DNA from: Candidatus Vicinibacter proximus | GTDB taxonomy: Bacteria; Bacteroidota; Bacteroidia; Chitinophagales; Saprospiraceae | Assembly (NCBI GenBank): GCA_016713905.1 | Contig: JADJOE010000003.1 | Span: 1,364,001 to 1,428,000 of the forward strand | Direction of reading: 5' to 3' | Length of the DNA stretch: 64,000 nucleotides | Part shown: piece after piece, positions 9,768 to 18,235 of the stretch | How the letters are laid out: each line of letters starts with the position of its first letter | How positions within the stretch are numbered: position 1 is the stretch's first letter | Notes under the pieces: generated by a model | Told to the model about the DNA's origin: nothing | What the model saw: only the letters and a program-made list of their open reading frames with translations | Databases searched by the model: none | Program-made: the position numbers and the translations under genes

Positions 9768-10121
9768 ATGGGCCGGATTGCCATTTTTTGTTTCATTACA
9801 TTCTTTTTCTGTCGATGTAAAACTGAGCCAAGTTTATCCGTTGATTTTCTCCATGGAAAATGGAATATTATCAATGCTGCCAGAAATTCAAAAAAAACAG
9901 AAACACTAAATGGAGCATATTTCATATTTAAAGACAAAGTTCTAACCACTAACTACATGGGATCAGAACTTCAGACCCCTTTTGACTTAAATAAAAAAAA
10001 GATCATTCAATTACAACCAGAAAGAATTGAATTTGAGGCAAAAATTGAAAAAAACAATACTTTAACCCTGCAAGCTACCATCAAAGGCACTTTATTTTCG
10101 TTTACCATGGTAAAGGAATAG
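9768..10121 (+). CDS. Small lipoprotein, lipocalin-like, function unknown
   Basis: A 117-residue protein that begins with a short hydrophobic stretch ending in cysteines (IAIFCFITFFFCRCKTEP), which resembles a lipoprotein signal with an atypical lipobox. The rest looks like one small beta-domain: LHGKWNIINAARNSKKTE opens much like Bacteroidota lipocalin-like lipoproteins (a GKW motif followed by alternating strands). I cannot assign a ligand. The stop is followed after 1 base by the ATG of the GWxTD gene, so the two are likely co-transcribed. It is divergent from the SDR gene, with 58 bases between them. Confidence 0.6.
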   Translation: MGRIAIFCFITFFFCRCKTEPSLSVDFLHGKWNIINAARNSKKTETLNGAYFIFKDKVLTTNYMGSELQTPFDLNKKKIIQLQPERIEFEAKIEKNNTLTLQATIKGTLFSFTMVKE

Positions 10122-10122
10122 T

Positions 10123-11571
10123 ATGAAAATTCAATTGTGTCTTTGGTTAATGTTATTGAATATAAACAATGCATTTGGAATCAATGCGGACGTCCAACAT
10201 TACAATTTTTATATAGATGGTGTTCATTATACCGAAGTAGTCTATTATTTACCCACTACAGGACTAAAATCTACATATTATTCTGACAGTAGTTTTCATA
10301 ACAGCATAGGGCTGACACTACTTTTAAAAAAAGGTTCCCAGATCATTAAAGCTGAAAAATTGCATCTGGAAAGCCCAAGGTATCACCAACGAAAACCATT
10401 AATACATGTAATTAGGTGGCCATTACCTCCTGGTAACTACTTATTGGAAAGCACCATTTATGATGCTCAAAATTCTTCACAAGAGATCACCCTCTTATCC
10501 TCAGTTGATGTTCCTGATTACCAAATTAGCGTTGCATTATCAGACCTTCAATTGTTTTCAATTTGTCGAAATACAAAAGACACTAGTTTGATGAATACAA
10601 AAAACGGCTTTTATTATGAACCCCTACCCTATCAATTTGTAGACAGGAATCAAAATGTCTTATATACTTATTTGGAAAGTTATCACACCAATAAGATTAA
10701 AAGGGAAAATTATTTTATTAAATATAAATTATTCGAGTTGGATAGTAACTCAAATAATAAATTAGTGGATGAATGGATTTACCGCAAAGACCATAAAGAG
10801 CGAGATATCATTTTAAATACAAGAGACATTAGTCAAATTCCTTCAGGCAAATATCTTTTAAAAGTCTATTTAATAGACAGGAATGATTTTATCTATGATT
10901 CAAGTGCTGCTGAATTTGATCGATACAATCCTTTTTGGGATAAGTTAATCTATTTGAGCTATGCTTCAAAAAAGGATGAGCAATATTTTAGTCAACTCTC
11001 AGATGACAGTGTATACATTTCCTTAAAATCACTTTACCCGATTATTTCGAGTAATGAACAAGGCTTTATTGATTATTTAATCAACAATAACCGATTGGCA
11101 GAAAAGCGGAACTATCTGTATAGTTATTGGCGTGAAAACTATGCAGATTCTGCCTATTATGCATATTCCATGTATATGGAAGAAGTAAGAAAAGTGGATC
11201 AGATGTTTCGATCAGGGTTTGGAAGAGGATTTGAATCAGACCGTGCGAGAATTTACCTAAGGTATGGAAAACCAATTGAAGTATTTAAAGAAGATCAAGA
11301 TAGTGGAGCATTTCCTTATGAAATTTGGAAATATGACAAAATTAAAAAGACCGGACAAAATAATGTAAAATTCATTTTTTACAATTCTGATCTTGGAGGC
11401 AGCAATTACAGGTTACTTCACTGCAATGCATATGGGGAAAGGAAAAACGAAAAATGGGAACTTGAGTTATACAGAAAAGTTAATGATGAATATGAAGGGG
11501 AAAACCCGTTTGATGCAACAGGCGTAAAAAGAACATTTAGTAGAAGAGCCAGAGAATACTTTGAAGAATAA
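10123..11571 (+). CDS. GWxTD domain-containing exported protein
   Basis: A 482-residue protein with an N-terminal signal sequence (LCLWLMLLNINNAFG). The N-terminal half is beta-rich and unassigned. The C-terminal part (about 300-430) matches the GWxTD domain of Bacteroidota: long charged helices (YSYWRENYADSAYYAYSMYM), then GFESDRARIYLRYGKP and EIWKY. The naming motif GWxTDRGRVYIxYG is present in altered form: GFESDRARIYLRYG. The domain's function is unknown. It follows the small lipoprotein gene after 1 base and is probably co-expressed and co-exported with it. Confidence 0.8.
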   Translation: MKIQLCLWLMLLNINNAFGINADVQHYNFYIDGVHYTEVVYYLPTTGLKSTYYSDSSFHNSIGLTLLLKKGSQIIKAEKLHLESPRYHQRKPLIHVIRWPLPPGNYLLESTIYDAQNSSQEITLLSSVDVPDYQISVALSDLQLFSICRNTKDTSLMNTKNGFYYEPLPYQFVDRNQNVLYTYLESYHTNKIKRENYFIKYKLFELDSNSNNKLVDEWIYRKDHKERDIILNTRDISQIPSGKYLLKVYLIDRNDFIYDSSAAEFDRYNPFWDKLIYLSYASKKDEQYFSQLSDDSVYISLKSLYPIISSNEQGFIDYLINNNRLAEKRNYLYSYWRENYADSAYYAYSMYMEEVRKVDQMFRSGFGRGFESDRARIYLRYGKPIEVFKEDQDSGAFPYEIWKYDKIKKTGQNNVKFIFYNSDLGGSNYRLLHCNAYGERKNEKWELELYRKVNDEYEGENPFDATGVKRTFSRRAREYFEE

Positions 11572-11624
11572 GAACTTGTTGTTGTCAGAAAATCAGATCA
11601 CTTATATTACATTTGGATATTGGT

Positions 11625-12074
11625 TCAATAACTTTTAATAGCCCTGTCCATATCTCTTTTTTGGTCTTTCTCTTTAATTGACTCTCTCTTATCAAAAGAC
11701 TTCTTACCTGTTGCAAGGGCAATTTCTACTTTTGTAATTCCTCGTTCATTAAAATATATTCTGTAGGGAACTATGGCCATGCCTTTTTCGGAAACTCGCC
11801 TTTCCAGTTTTCTTAACTCAAGCTTATTCAACAAAAGCTTTCTGCTTCTTTTCGGCTCATGATTGTTATGCGCTCCCGCATCATATTCAGAAATGTGGAG
11901 GTTTTTAATCCACAATTCACCAGATTCAAAAATACAATATGCATCGCTGAGATTGGCCCGTCCATCACGAATGGACTTAACCTCTGTCCCTTTAAGCATA
12001 ATTCCGGCCTCATAACTCTGAATGAACTGATATAGGTGAGTTGCTTTTCTATTTATTATTTCAGGGCTTTTCAT
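11625..12074 (-). CDS. smpB: SsrA-binding protein SmpB
   Basis: A 149-residue basic protein that binds tmRNA and brings it to stalled ribosomes in trans-translation. Clear family marks are INRKATHLYQFIQSYEAGIML, GTEVKSIRDGRANLSDAYC and the tail KRESIKEKDQKRDMDRAIK, which is disordered in free SmpB and enters the mRNA channel. The length is usual. Its ATG overlaps the TGA of the preceding lipoprotein gene by 4 bases (ATGA), so it is the last gene of a run ALDH, DPP-IV, lipoprotein, smpB. The tmRNA gene itself was not seen in this window. Confidence 0.97.
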   Translation of the reverse strand: MKSPEIINRKATHLYQFIQSYEAGIMLKGTEVKSIRDGRANLSDAYCIFESGELWIKNLHISEYDAGAHNNHEPKRSRKLLLNKLELRKLERRVSEKGMAIVPYRIYFNERGITKVEIALATGKKSFDKRESIKEKDQKRDMDRAIKSY

Positions 12075-12565
12075 TTCATCACAACTTTATGGAATATAAA
12101 TTCTTTTATTTTCTCGCCCTGCAATGTACTGATCTGTGCGATTAGAGAACTATCTTCGGTAATCCGATATTTTACAACATTTGGAAAATCATTCTTGTCA
12201 TTTATAAACTTTAAAGGCCACAAAGGATCAGGGCTCCAGACAAATTGAACAGCCCGATAATTATTCTCATTTGTCTTTACTTCAAAAAATAACCAATTGT
12301 CATCTGATTTATATACTCTCATGCTCTTGTTTATTTGCGCAATCCCGGTAGACATGTCATATGAAACACCCAAGTAGTCAGTAACACTTATTTGTGCCCA
12401 CTTTTCAAAAATACTGGCATCTTTAAGCTGCCACACTCCTAGTAGAATTGCTGGATTAGGCTCAAGCCTGTTTACAATCTTAGTCTTTGATGTTTTACAG
12501 GTTGTAAAAACTAAACAAAGTCCTAAAACAGAAATAAATAAAATATAATTACTAAATTTTCTCAT
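12071..12565 (-). CDS. Hypothetical lipoprotein
   Basis: A protein of 164 residues from the ATG at 12565. That start is preferred because it opens directly on a lipoprotein signal (NYILFISVLGLCLVFTTCKTS) with the acylated cysteine in FTTC. A longer version would run further into the peptidase gene. The mature part (about 140 residues) is one small domain with tryptophans and alternating strands (GVWQLKDASIFEKWAQIS, VQFVWSPDPLWPLKF). I do not recognise the family. It overlaps the end of the DPP-IV gene by 14 bases and the start of smpB by 4, so expression is probably coupled to both. Confidence 0.65.
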   Translation of the reverse strand: MRKFSNYILFISVLGLCLVFTTCKTSKTKIVNRLEPNPAILLGVWQLKDASIFEKWAQISVTDYLGVSYDMSTGIAQINKSMRVYKSDDNWLFFEVKTNENNYRAVQFVWSPDPLWPLKFINDKNDFPNVVKYRITEDSSLIAQISTLQGEKIKEFIFHKVVMK

Positions 12566-14732
12566 AAATAAACTGTGTAATTTTGGTAAACAAATGATAA
12601 GCTGACATTTCATTTGCTATAGAATGTTTACTGTTTGGATACAAAGCTGAATCAAACTGCTTATTATTTATAATTAAAGAATTCATTAATTCAGCTGAAT
12701 GTTGAAAATGCACGTTGTCATCTGCCAATCCATGAATCAATAAAAAAGATCCTTTTAAACCATAGGTTAAATTAACCAGTGAACAATCCAAATAAGCCTG
12801 CTTATTTTCTACTTCTGAACCCATATACCTTTCAGCATAAACACAATCATACCACCTCCAATTACTAACCGGAGCCCCTGCGACAGCAGCTCGAAAAATA
12901 TTACCGTATTTAAAAATACCTAATGAAGACATAAACCCACCATAACTCCAGCCAAAGATACCAATTCTGGCAGTGTCGACATAGGTTTTCGTTCTCAAGA
13001 ACAAAGCTGCATCAACCTGATCTTCCAATTCCAACCTACCTAGTTGTCGATGGGTCAATTTCAAAAACAAATCTCCTCGCCCCGGAGTGCCCCGATTATC
13101 CACTAAAAAGATAATATATCCATTCTGTGCAAGAAATTGAAACCACCAATAATACCTAAACGAATTCCACTTATTCAACACTTCCTGTTTACCTGGAGCT
13201 CCATAAACATACATTAAAACGGGATACTTTTTATTCGGAGAAAAATCCAATGGTTTAATCATAATAGAATTAAGTGAGTCCCCATTTCTATTGGATATGA
13301 CTTGATGCTCTACCATGGAAAGATTATATTCCTTCATGATGTTGAGTAACTTTTCATTTCTTTCCAGCTTTGCAACAAAAGCCCCAAGAGAATCCAATAC
13401 CCAAAATTCAGGTGGCTTATTAAATTCGGAATTAGATACCAATATATATCTACCCTTCTTATCTATAAATGCTTCATGATATCCAGGCTTAGGGGTCAGA
13501 CATTCAGATTCCGCATTATTCAAATTAACTTTATAAATTTTTCTGTCAATTCCCAAATTCTCAGATCTTTGACAATAAACTTCACTTGACAAAAAATTTG
13601 TGTATAAAACACTTGTCACTTCGTTGACACCTGAAGTCAATTGACTTATTACTTTACCATCCAAATTATACTTATATAAATGATGATAACCATCGCAATT
13701 ATCCCTGAATAAAAAATACTGCAAATCCGGACTAAATACTAACGGATCACCAAGCAGAATATAATTAGTGCTTTTCTTATTCAGCAATAACCGAGAAGAG
13801 CCATTCCCAGCATTACCAATCAAATAGCTAATTTGATTTTGAGCCCGGTTCAAAAATGCAAGACAAACATTCTGATTGTCGGGTAACCATTGTATGCGCG
13901 GTAAATAATAATCGCCCTTTATCAAATGACTAAAATTTAACGAATTGGTTTTATTTCCTTTTAGCTGATAGTTCCAAGCTGTTACCAGAGAAATTCGACA
14001 ACCGACTTTTGGATATTTAAACGTTTGGACACGAGGATAAAGATCTTCTTTGTATAATAATGTAGAAAACTCCTCAACCTTAGACTCATCAAATTTTAAA
14101 TAGAGAATTTGATCTCCTTTAGGAGACCACTCGTAAGCTTTTGTAAGCATAAATTCCTCTTCATAAACCCAATCAGAGGATCCATTAATAATTTGATTAA
14201 TGCGCCCATCATGCGTTACCCTTATTATATTTCCAGTAGATAAGTGTTGATAATAAATATCGTTTTCCAGAACAAATGCGACTTTGTCTCCTGATGAATT
14301 AAATGATGGATATTTGATTTTTGACTTTGGATTAACTCTGGAAATTTTCTTTGTATTTAAATCGTAAACCCATACTTCAGACTTAAAGGAATGTCTGTAA
14401 ATTAGTTCTTTAGCACAAATCAATATTATCTTCTGTTCATCGTCAGAGAATATGCAATCTGAAACCCTATCTTTAATTCTTGCATCCAAAATTTCATCTC
14501 CATTAAAAATTGTATCCAAAGGAACTCCATCTGCAATGTTAAATCTGATAATTTTATTATTCCATAAACGAGCATAAGAAAATCCGTCCGTCAAAAATTT
14601 TAAACCTTGAATTTCAGCTTCCTTGAATTTTTTTTCTTGAAAAATTTCATTCAACGTTAAAGATTTGTTTTGTGCTATAATTCTTGTCCCGAGAACTAAA
14701 CAAAACAAAATCAGAAAAATAGGTTTGTTCAT
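12552..14732 (-). CDS. Dipeptidyl peptidase IV-like S9 family serine peptidase
   Basis: A 726-residue exported peptidase. The ATG at 14732 is chosen because it opens on a signal peptide (IFLILFCLVLGTRIIAQ) and lies 14 bases after the upstream stop. An N-terminal beta-propeller carries the DPP-IV motif DWVYEEEF, whose two glutamates bind the free N terminus of the substrate. The C-terminal alpha/beta-hydrolase domain has the nucleophile in GWSYGG, the aspartate in GLADDNVH and the histidine in SKHS. It removes dipeptides, usually X-Pro, from peptides in the periplasm. Together with the M1 peptidase nearby it fits a protein-feeding life style. Confidence 0.93.
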   Translation of the reverse strand: MNKPIFLILFCLVLGTRIIAQNKSLTLNEIFQEKKFKEAEIQGLKFLTDGFSYARLWNNKIIRFNIADGVPLDTIFNGDEILDARIKDRVSDCIFSDDEQKIILICAKELIYRHSFKSEVWVYDLNTKKISRVNPKSKIKYPSFNSSGDKVAFVLENDIYYQHLSTGNIIRVTHDGRINQIINGSSDWVYEEEFMLTKAYEWSPKGDQILYLKFDESKVEEFSTLLYKEDLYPRVQTFKYPKVGCRISLVTAWNYQLKGNKTNSLNFSHLIKGDYYLPRIQWLPDNQNVCLAFLNRAQNQISYLIGNAGNGSSRLLLNKKSTNYILLGDPLVFSPDLQYFLFRDNCDGYHHLYKYNLDGKVISQLTSGVNEVTSVLYTNFLSSEVYCQRSENLGIDRKIYKVNLNNAESECLTPKPGYHEAFIDKKGRYILVSNSEFNKPPEFWVLDSLGAFVAKLERNEKLLNIMKEYNLSMVEHQVISNRNGDSLNSIMIKPLDFSPNKKYPVLMYVYGAPGKQEVLNKWNSFRYYWWFQFLAQNGYIIFLVDNRGTPGRGDLFLKLTHRQLGRLELEDQVDAALFLRTKTYVDTARIGIFGWSYGGFMSSLGIFKYGNIFRAAVAGAPVSNWRWYDCVYAERYMGSEVENKQAYLDCSLVNLTYGLKGSFLLIHGLADDNVHFQHSAELMNSLIINNKQFDSALYPNSKHSIANEMSAYHLFTKITQFIYEKI

Positions 14733-14746
14733 GAATTTAAAAAAAA

Positions 14747-16177
14747 TCAAGAAAAATATTTTATCAGTCTATTCAACAATTTTTTCTTAAGCGTTGTATA
14801 GGGCGGGTAAAATAATTTAAGTGTTGAGGGTAAAATTCCTTGTTTAGCAATCGCTCTTTGGTGGGAAAATTCTAAAAATCCATAATAACCATGCGTAAAG
14901 CCCTTTCCACTTTGATGATCTCCTCCAAACGGTAAATTTGATGCGCAAAAATTCACCAGACAATTGTTCCATGTAACCCCTCCCGACCTGAGGTTATTTA
15001 ATAAATTTTTTACCAGGGATTTAGTGTTACTGAATATATACAAGCTTAGCGGCCGATCCATCGATTGAAGTAAATGTATTTCTGACTCCAAATCATCATA
15101 AGCAATAATTGGGAGGAGTGGGCCAAAAATCTCATCCTGCATGGAGGTATGATTTAACTTAGAATTCAATAACAAGGTCGGTTTAATCTTTAAAAAATTA
15201 GAATTTATCTCCATTTCTTCTGCAAGTTCAGCACCTTCAGAAATACTTGCGTCAACGATTGCTAAAATTCTATTAAAATGATTTTCATGAATCAATCCAC
15301 AATAATTCGGGTGATCTGTCATATTGCTCCCGAACCATTCTTTAAGTTTGAGCTGCCAAAGCACAACAAATTCTTGCACTTTACTTCGGTGGATCCATAC
15401 AAAATCAGGTGCGATACATGTCTGACCCGCATTTAATATTTTGGCATGTGCAATTCTCTCGACCGCTAATCCCATATCATAATTCACATCCACGATTGCC
15501 GGACTTTTCCCTCCTAATTCCAGGGTAACCGGGGTCAAATTGTGGGCAGTTAAACTCAAAATTTTTCGTGCCACCTTTTTGGATCCCGTAAAAAAAATGT
15601 GATTGAATGGCATTGACACCAACTCACTTCCGAGGTCAGCGCCACCCAAAAAACAAACCACTTCTTCAGCCTTAAAACTGAGTGCAATAATTTTTTGGAT
15701 AACTTGAGAAACATTGGGTGAAAACTCAGAGGGTTTGAGAACAATTTTATTCCCAGCAGCATATGCAGAAATCAAAGGTAAAACTGCTAACAGAAGTGGG
15801 TAATTCCAGGGTGAAATAATCAAAACCACACCCTTCGGTTCAAATTTTATATAATTATGAGTACCTACCAATAATATATCGGTATCCATAGGTTTGTCCT
15901 GGGCCCAGTAATTTATGTTTTTGAGGGTTAAATTTATTTCTCTTATACAGACTAGAATTTCGGAGGCCTCCACCTCAAATGCAGGTTTTTTAAAATCCAA
16001 TTCGAATGCCGAAAGAATCTCCTTCTTAAAATTAATTATATTATTTTTTAATCTTACAAGACCATCCTTTCTTTCCTTTAATGATGGATTTTGATTGGCG
16101 TGAAAAGATTTTTTTAATATTTCAAAACTGTCAAGCCTAAATTTTATGGTTGAGTCGCTTGAAAGTACCTCTGACAT
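14747..16177 (-). CDS. Aldehyde dehydrogenase, class 3-like
   Basis: A 476-residue NAD(P)-dependent enzyme oxidising aldehydes to acids. The active site is complete: glutamate in TLELGGKSP, cysteine in NAGQTCIAPD, and the C-terminal LPFGGDHQSG region. The pattern (PWNYPLLLAVLPL, FTGSKKVARKI) matches the ALDH3/fatty-aldehyde and coniferyl-aldehyde branch. The C-terminal tail (YPPYTTLKKKLLNRLIKYFS) is amphipathic and basic, as in membrane-associated long-chain members, so a fatty aldehyde substrate is a fair guess. It ends 14 bases before the DPP-IV start, and the two may be co-transcribed. Confidence 0.92.
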   Translation of the reverse strand: MSEVLSSDSTIKFRLDSFEILKKSFHANQNPSLKERKDGLVRLKNNIINFKKEILSAFELDFKKPAFEVEASEILVCIREINLTLKNINYWAQDKPMDTDILLVGTHNYIKFEPKGVVLIISPWNYPLLLAVLPLISAYAAGNKIVLKPSEFSPNVSQVIQKIIALSFKAEEVVCFLGGADLGSELVSMPFNHIFFTGSKKVARKILSLTAHNLTPVTLELGGKSPAIVDVNYDMGLAVERIAHAKILNAGQTCIAPDFVWIHRSKVQEFVVLWQLKLKEWFGSNMTDHPNYCGLIHENHFNRILAIVDASISEGAELAEEMEINSNFLKIKPTLLLNSKLNHTSMQDEIFGPLLPIIAYDDLESEIHLLQSMDRPLSLYIFSNTKSLVKNLLNNLRSGGVTWNNCLVNFCASNLPFGGDHQSGKGFTHGYYGFLEFSHQRAIAKQGILPSTLKLFYPPYTTLKKKLLNRLIKYFS

Positions 16178-16221
16178 TCTCTCAAGAAAAAGAGTTGGAA
16201 AATATTAATTTTTAAGCAAAA

Positions 16222-17400
16222 TTAATGTGCACGGTTAATCCAAATATTGCTTACTGCATCGGCCACTCGATGTGCTATGGATTCATCCATTACAGGTGGA
16301 ATCAGCTGATCTCTTGTGACATTTTGAATGCCGCTTGCAATGGCCTCTGCTGCAGCAAATTTCATGGCTAAATTAATTCTTGGCGCTCTGGCCCTCATCG
16401 CACCCAAAAAGATACCAGGAAAAGCCAATACATTATTCACCTGATTAGGAAAATCAGATCTTCCTGTACCCACAACCAAAGCTCCGCCTGCATATGCTTC
16501 TTCCGGTAAAATCTCAGGAACAGGATTGGCCAATGCAAGAATCAATGGATCTTTTGCCATAGTTTGGATATCTTCACGATACAATAATCCGGCTTTGCTT
16601 ACTCCTATAAATACATCTGCTCCTTTAATGGCGTCATGCACGGTTCCTTCAATTGCTCTCGGGTTAGTATAGGACAATAATTCAATTTTAAATTCATTCA
16701 AATCCGACCTGGATGGAGCCAAAACTCCTGTCGAATCACACACAATTATTTCTTTCGCAATTTTTTGGTTGGGTGTATGGGGATCTTTCCTGCCGAGGTA
16801 TCTGCTTATGGCAATGCCAGCAGCGCCGGCACCATTGATTACTATACTTAAGTCTTCCATTTTTCTGGATGTAAGTCTACAGTAGTTCATAATTGCTGCA
16901 AGAACCACTATAGCTGTGCCATGTTGATCATCATGAAAAACAGGTATTCCTATATCCTGTAATCTTTTTTCTACTTCAAAACATCTGGGGGAAGAAATAT
17001 CTTCAAGGTTGATTCCTCCAAAAACCGGAGATATATTTTTTACAATAGATATGATCTCCTCCGTGTCCTGGGTTTGAATACAAATTGGAAAACCATTAAT
17101 GCCAGCAAATCTCTTAAACAACATTGCTTTTCCTTCCATGACAGGAATTGCTGCATGTGCCCCAATATTTCCCAAACCCAAAACTGCTGAACCATCTGAA
17201 ACGATTGCCACAGTATTTCCTTTTATGGTGTAGTCATATACTTTAGCAGGATCTGCATGTATAGCCTCACAGGGCGCTGCTACGCCAGGCGAATACACTA
17301 GAGACAGATCTTCTTTGGTACAAACATCAAATCTATTTTCCACAGAAAGTTTTCCTCTTAATTTCTGATGGAGTTCTAAAGCACTTTGAAAGATATCCAT
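16222..17400 (-). CDS. Malic enzyme (malate dehydrogenase, decarboxylating), single-domain form
   Basis: A 392-residue enzyme converting malate to pyruvate and CO2 with reduction of NAD(P). Marks are LVYSPGVAAPCEAI, the metal-binding HDDQHGTAIV and the Rossmann motif INGAGAAGIAI. Many Bacteroidota and Proteobacteria carry MaeB proteins of about 760 residues with a phosphotransacetylase-like C-terminal domain. That domain is absent here, and the stop follows directly after the malic domain (DAVSNIWINRAH). Whether it prefers NAD or NADP is not clear from the sequence. It stands alone between the ALDH and acylphosphatase genes. Confidence 0.93.
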   Translation of the reverse strand: MDIFQSALELHQKLRGKLSVENRFDVCTKEDLSLVYSPGVAAPCEAIHADPAKVYDYTIKGNTVAIVSDGSAVLGLGNIGAHAAIPVMEGKAMLFKRFAGINGFPICIQTQDTEEIISIVKNISPVFGGINLEDISSPRCFEVEKRLQDIGIPVFHDDQHGTAIVVLAAIMNYCRLTSRKMEDLSIVINGAGAAGIAISRYLGRKDPHTPNQKIAKEIIVCDSTGVLAPSRSDLNEFKIELLSYTNPRAIEGTVHDAIKGADVFIGVSKAGLLYREDIQTMAKDPLILALANPVPEILPEEAYAGGALVVGTGRSDFPNQVNNVLAFPGIFLGAMRARAPRINLAMKFAAAEAIASGIQNVTRDQLIPPVMDESIAHRVADAVSNIWINRAH

Positions 17401-17470
17401 AAATGGAATTTGGGTTTAATGATCAAATATACTGCCACATTGACAAATCAAATTGAATGAAATCAATCTG

Positions 17471-17743
17471 CTATCTTTTTATTATAAATTCTTGACATCC
17501 AATACTATCTACCAAAGATAATTCCAATTTTTCCACATGACTATGAACCGGACCAATCTTTAACTTTTCAATCAAAACATTAAGCCCGGCATCATTGCCT
17601 TCGACATGCACCTCTACAGTACCATCGGTAATATTTTGAACCCAGCCCTTCAAATCCAATTCTAGTGCCAGGGAATTAGTATACCGCCTAAAATTGACTC
17701 CCTGTACTTTTCCATATATTTTTATGCTCATGGCTTTGGTCAT
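17471..17743 (-). CDS. Acylphosphatase
   Basis: A 90-residue protein that hydrolyses acyl phosphates. The signature GKVQGVNFRRYT near residue 11 contains the catalytic arginine of the usual G-x-V-Q-G-V-x-[FY]-R loop, and the catalytic asparagine is in LKGWVQNITDGTVEV. Length and fold pattern (beta-alpha-beta-beta-alpha-beta) are standard. Its ATG overlaps the TGA of the peroxiredoxin gene by 4 bases, so it is the last gene of a run MeaB, M23 protein, peroxiredoxin, acylphosphatase. Confidence 0.93.
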   Translation of the reverse strand: MTKAMSIKIYGKVQGVNFRRYTNSLALELDLKGWVQNITDGTVEVHVEGNDAGLNVLIEKLKIGPVHSHVEKLELSLVDSIGCQEFIIKR

Positions 17744-18222
17744 GACAATATAGAATGGATGATTTGGTTTGTGTGTTCTCCTGCCTTTACAGGATAAATA
17801 TAATCGTGCAGTTCATGCTTGCTATTTAAAATTAAAGTTACCCTATGAATTCCATCATAAACTTTACCCATAAATTTTTTTTGTCCCCAAATACCTAGAA
17901 AAGAGGCCAATTTATGATGTTCATCCACAACCAGGTCATAAGGTAATTCATATTTATTTATAAATTTCTGGTGACTTTTTTCATCATCCGGACTAACCCC
18001 CAGAATAAAAACCCCCTTCTCTTTCAGAATGCTAAAATTCTCTTTAAGATTACATGCTTCCTTTGTACAAGTTGGGGTATTGTCTTGTGGATAAAAAAAC
18101 AATACTACCCATTGACTTTGGATTTGATTAAGGTGTATCCAGGTCCCATCTTGTTTTTTTAACTTAAAATCAGGAACTTTCGATCCCTTTTCAATGGTAA
18201 AAGTGGGTAGGTATAGATCCAT
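17740..18222 (-). CDS. Peroxiredoxin, Bcp/PrxQ type
   Basis: A 160-residue thiol peroxidase that reduces hydrogen peroxide and organic peroxides. The ATG at 18222 gives a normal Bcp length and leaves 13 bases after the M23 stop; a longer start would overlap that gene. The active site FFYPQDNTPTCTKEACNL shows the peroxidatic cysteine and a second cysteine five residues later, the pattern of atypical two-cysteine Bcp proteins. It is cytoplasmic, as no signal is present from this start. It overlaps the acylphosphatase start by 4 bases. Confidence 0.92.
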   Translation of the reverse strand: MDLYLPTFTIEKGSKVPDFKLKKQDGTWIHLNQIQSQWVVLFFYPQDNTPTCTKEACNLKENFSILKEKGVFILGVSPDDEKSHQKFINKYELPYDLVVDEHHKLASFLGIWGQKKFMGKVYDGIHRVTLILNSKHELHDYIYPVKAGEHTNQIIHSILS

Positions 18223-18235
18223 AGGTTTGAAAAAA

